Shown: positions 62,701-64,000 of the stretch, in pieces
Numbering within the stretch: position 1 is the stretch's first letter
Layout: the number at the start of each line of letters is the position of its first letter
Origin: Medicago truncatula
Lineage: Eukaryota; Streptophyta; Magnoliopsida; Fabales; Fabaceae
Direction: 5' to 3'
DNA: 64,000 nt
Assembly (NCBI RefSeq): GCF_003473485.1
Contig: NC_053046.1
Span: 38,339,832 to 38,403,831, forward strand
The notes under the pieces: model-generated
The model's input: the letters and a program-made list of their open reading frames with translations, nothing else
What the model was told of the DNA's origin: nothing
Databases searched by the model: none
Program-made: the position numbers and the translations under genes

Positions 62701-63658
62701 GTATTACAGATTCTTTTTTTTTCACTGTTTTTCTTATTGGGATTATGGTGTGAACTCTTTATTATTCATTTTGCACCGCAGGTTGCAGATTTTGGATTAT
62801 CCAAGCTTGCTGATGTTGGAAATTCAACTTCATCAACTATAGTTGCAGAGGGTACATTCGGTTACATGCCACCGGAGTATGATCTTTTTCTCTTCAATGG
62901 ATTGTACTTTGCCGTAAAATATATAATTTGAGATAAAATGAGTTCATTTTTCGTAATTGTAAGATTGATGGTTCCATTTCCTTATTTACAGATACGCATG
63001 TGGCAGTGTCTCTTCTTCTCCGAAAGTAGATGTCTACGCCTTTGGTGTTGTTCTGTATGAACTTATTTCTGCTAAAGCAGCTGTAATCAATGATGGTCCT
63101 CAAGTAACAGGGCTTGTGGCTGTGGTGATTTTCAACTGGCATCCTAATAATTTTACATAAAGATAAATGATGTTTGTTAAGACTGTACAAAAGTTCCAAA
63201 TCACTATTCATATCAATAGGAATTTTACTTACATAAATAAGCAAGCATAATGAAACGTTTTCCTTTCTTGCTTGTTAAGTTTTTTGTTAATTTATTTGAC
63301 AGTTTGATGAAGTGTTTGGCTATGACCAAGATCCAACAGAAGGTATAAAAAATCTGGTGGATCCTAGACTTGGAGATAACTACTCAATTGATTCAGTTTG
63401 CAAGGTACCAGTTGTGTATAAGAAATTTTATTTTATTTTGATGATAATGGTTTCAACATTAATAAAGGTTTGGTCATTTTTTCGACTTTGCAGATGGCAC
63501 AACTAGCAAAAGCATGTACAATGAGGGATCCACAACTACGTCCAAGTATGAGATCGATTGTGGTTGCTCTTATGACACTAACTTCTACAACTGAAGATTG
63601 GAATATTTCATCTTTTTATGAAAATCCAGCTTTTTTAAATTTAATGTCTGGAAAATAG
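59731..63658 (+). CDS. LysM receptor-like kinase (LYK type), 11 exons
   Basis: Tandem paralogue of the upstream kinase. Exons: 59731-60319, 61223-61256, 61370-61377, 61524-61834, 62090-62179, 62359-62452, 62540-62691, 62782-62876, 62992-63124, 63303-63404, 63494-63658; phases close to 590 residues. The signal peptide is [18 protein letters not shown]. LysM region Cys pairs are 21/25, 74/76 (PCNC) and 136/138 (NCSCGN). A membrane helix is at about 215-236 ([20 protein letters not shown]). The kinase has [10 protein letters not shown], Lys319, HRD Asp411, DFG Asp429 and [11 protein letters not shown], all intact. It is 30 residues shorter than its neighbour, from a shorter first LysM interval and juxtamembrane segment. 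The fourth intron of the neighbour is absent here (exon 61524-61834 spans it). Intron 1 is about 900 bases. Likely a chito-oligosaccharide or Nod-factor type receptor; the ligand is not deducible. Confidence 0.93.
61370..61377 (+). other. 8-nt microexon of second LysM kinase
   Basis: CACAGTAG lies between CTTTTGCAG and GTTTGATC and codes Ser(part)-Thr-Val. It has the same length, position and phase as the microexon of the first kinase. Confidence 0.85.
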
Positions 63659-64000
63659 TAGTACAAACTATATGATGCAGTCACCAACATTTAATTGTTC
63701 TGTTGAAAAACAAATTCGGGAATGGATATACTGCTACATTACCTACAAAGATATACTAATACTGAAGACCAACATCATTTTAACCAACCTCTATTTGAGC
63801 AAAATTGTGTTGGAGAGCAATCCTTTTAAGTTTTAAGATCAATTTTCTAACGTTATGGCCAGTCTAGAATAGGACTCTACTCTAATTTAATCCTTAAACA
63901 TGGATAATAAAATGATGGGTTAATAGGTCTTTACCCCCTGTAAAATATTTTTGTTTTGATTTACCCCCCTAATAGGCCAAACAAAAATGAAAATTTTTTG
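63659..64000. other. 3' flank of second LysM kinase
   Basis: AT-rich 3' UTR and flank. From about 63920 the sequence TCTTTACCCCCTGTAAAATA and TTTACCCCCCTAATAGGCC looks like the end of a repeat that runs off the window; its family cannot be judged here. Confidence 0.5.

Overview
The window is AT-rich plant nuclear DNA: spliced genes with GT-AG introns, many small inverted-repeat elements, tRNA-derived SINEs, 5'-truncated LINEs and TA microsatellites. The tandem LysM receptor kinases at the right end, and the style of the SINEs, point to a legume; Medicago truncatula or a close relative is my best guess. That is inference from family knowledge, not a database match.

Layout. 2.9-4.8 kb: a broken 5' half of a leucine-rich-repeat receptor-like protein (RLP). 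8.7-19.0 kb: a complete 20-exon MMS19 gene (cytosolic Fe-S cluster delivery); all exon phases close and give 1,139 residues. 19.5-20.4 kb: LINE debris. 21.4-24.5 kb: a nearly full-length second RLP in one frame, interrupted only by two stop codons. 26.7-30.0 kb (minus): a five-exon gene for a 248-residue protein with one probable membrane segment, which I do not recognise. 30.2-31.3 kb: a LINE 3' end. 36.0-36.25 kb (minus): a CLE signalling-peptide precursor with mature motif RKVPTGSNPLHN. 43.5-46.5 kb: a gene for a probable mitochondrial protein; I reconstructed two short upstream coding exons that supply its targeting sequence. 47.4-48.4 kb: a small-heat-shock-like, membrane-anchored gene of the RTM2-like type with two frame breaks. 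54.7-58.7 and 59.7-63.7 kb: two tandem, complete LysM receptor-like kinases (620 and 590 residues), each with an 8-nt microexon.

The long intergenic stretches hold datable repeats: a 938-bp Mutator-like element with 235-bp ends and a 9-bp target duplication (50.7 kb), a hAT-type MITE with an 8-bp duplication (28.1 kb), Stowaway-type MITEs with TA duplications (6.4, 7.1 and 8.1 kb), SINEs (one with an 11-bp duplication, 41.6 kb), a cluster of CGGATT..AATCCG palindromes (42.0-43.1 kb) and a nested inverted repeat set in TA microsatellites (31.4 kb).

Functionally the accessory part is dominated by cell-surface perception: two RLPs (both damaged), two LysM kinases of the type used for chitin or Nod-factor signals, and one CLE ligand. 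MMS19, the mitochondrial protein and the 248-residue protein are ordinary single genes set between them. I found no bacterial-type operon, CRISPR array or clearly new multi-gene system.
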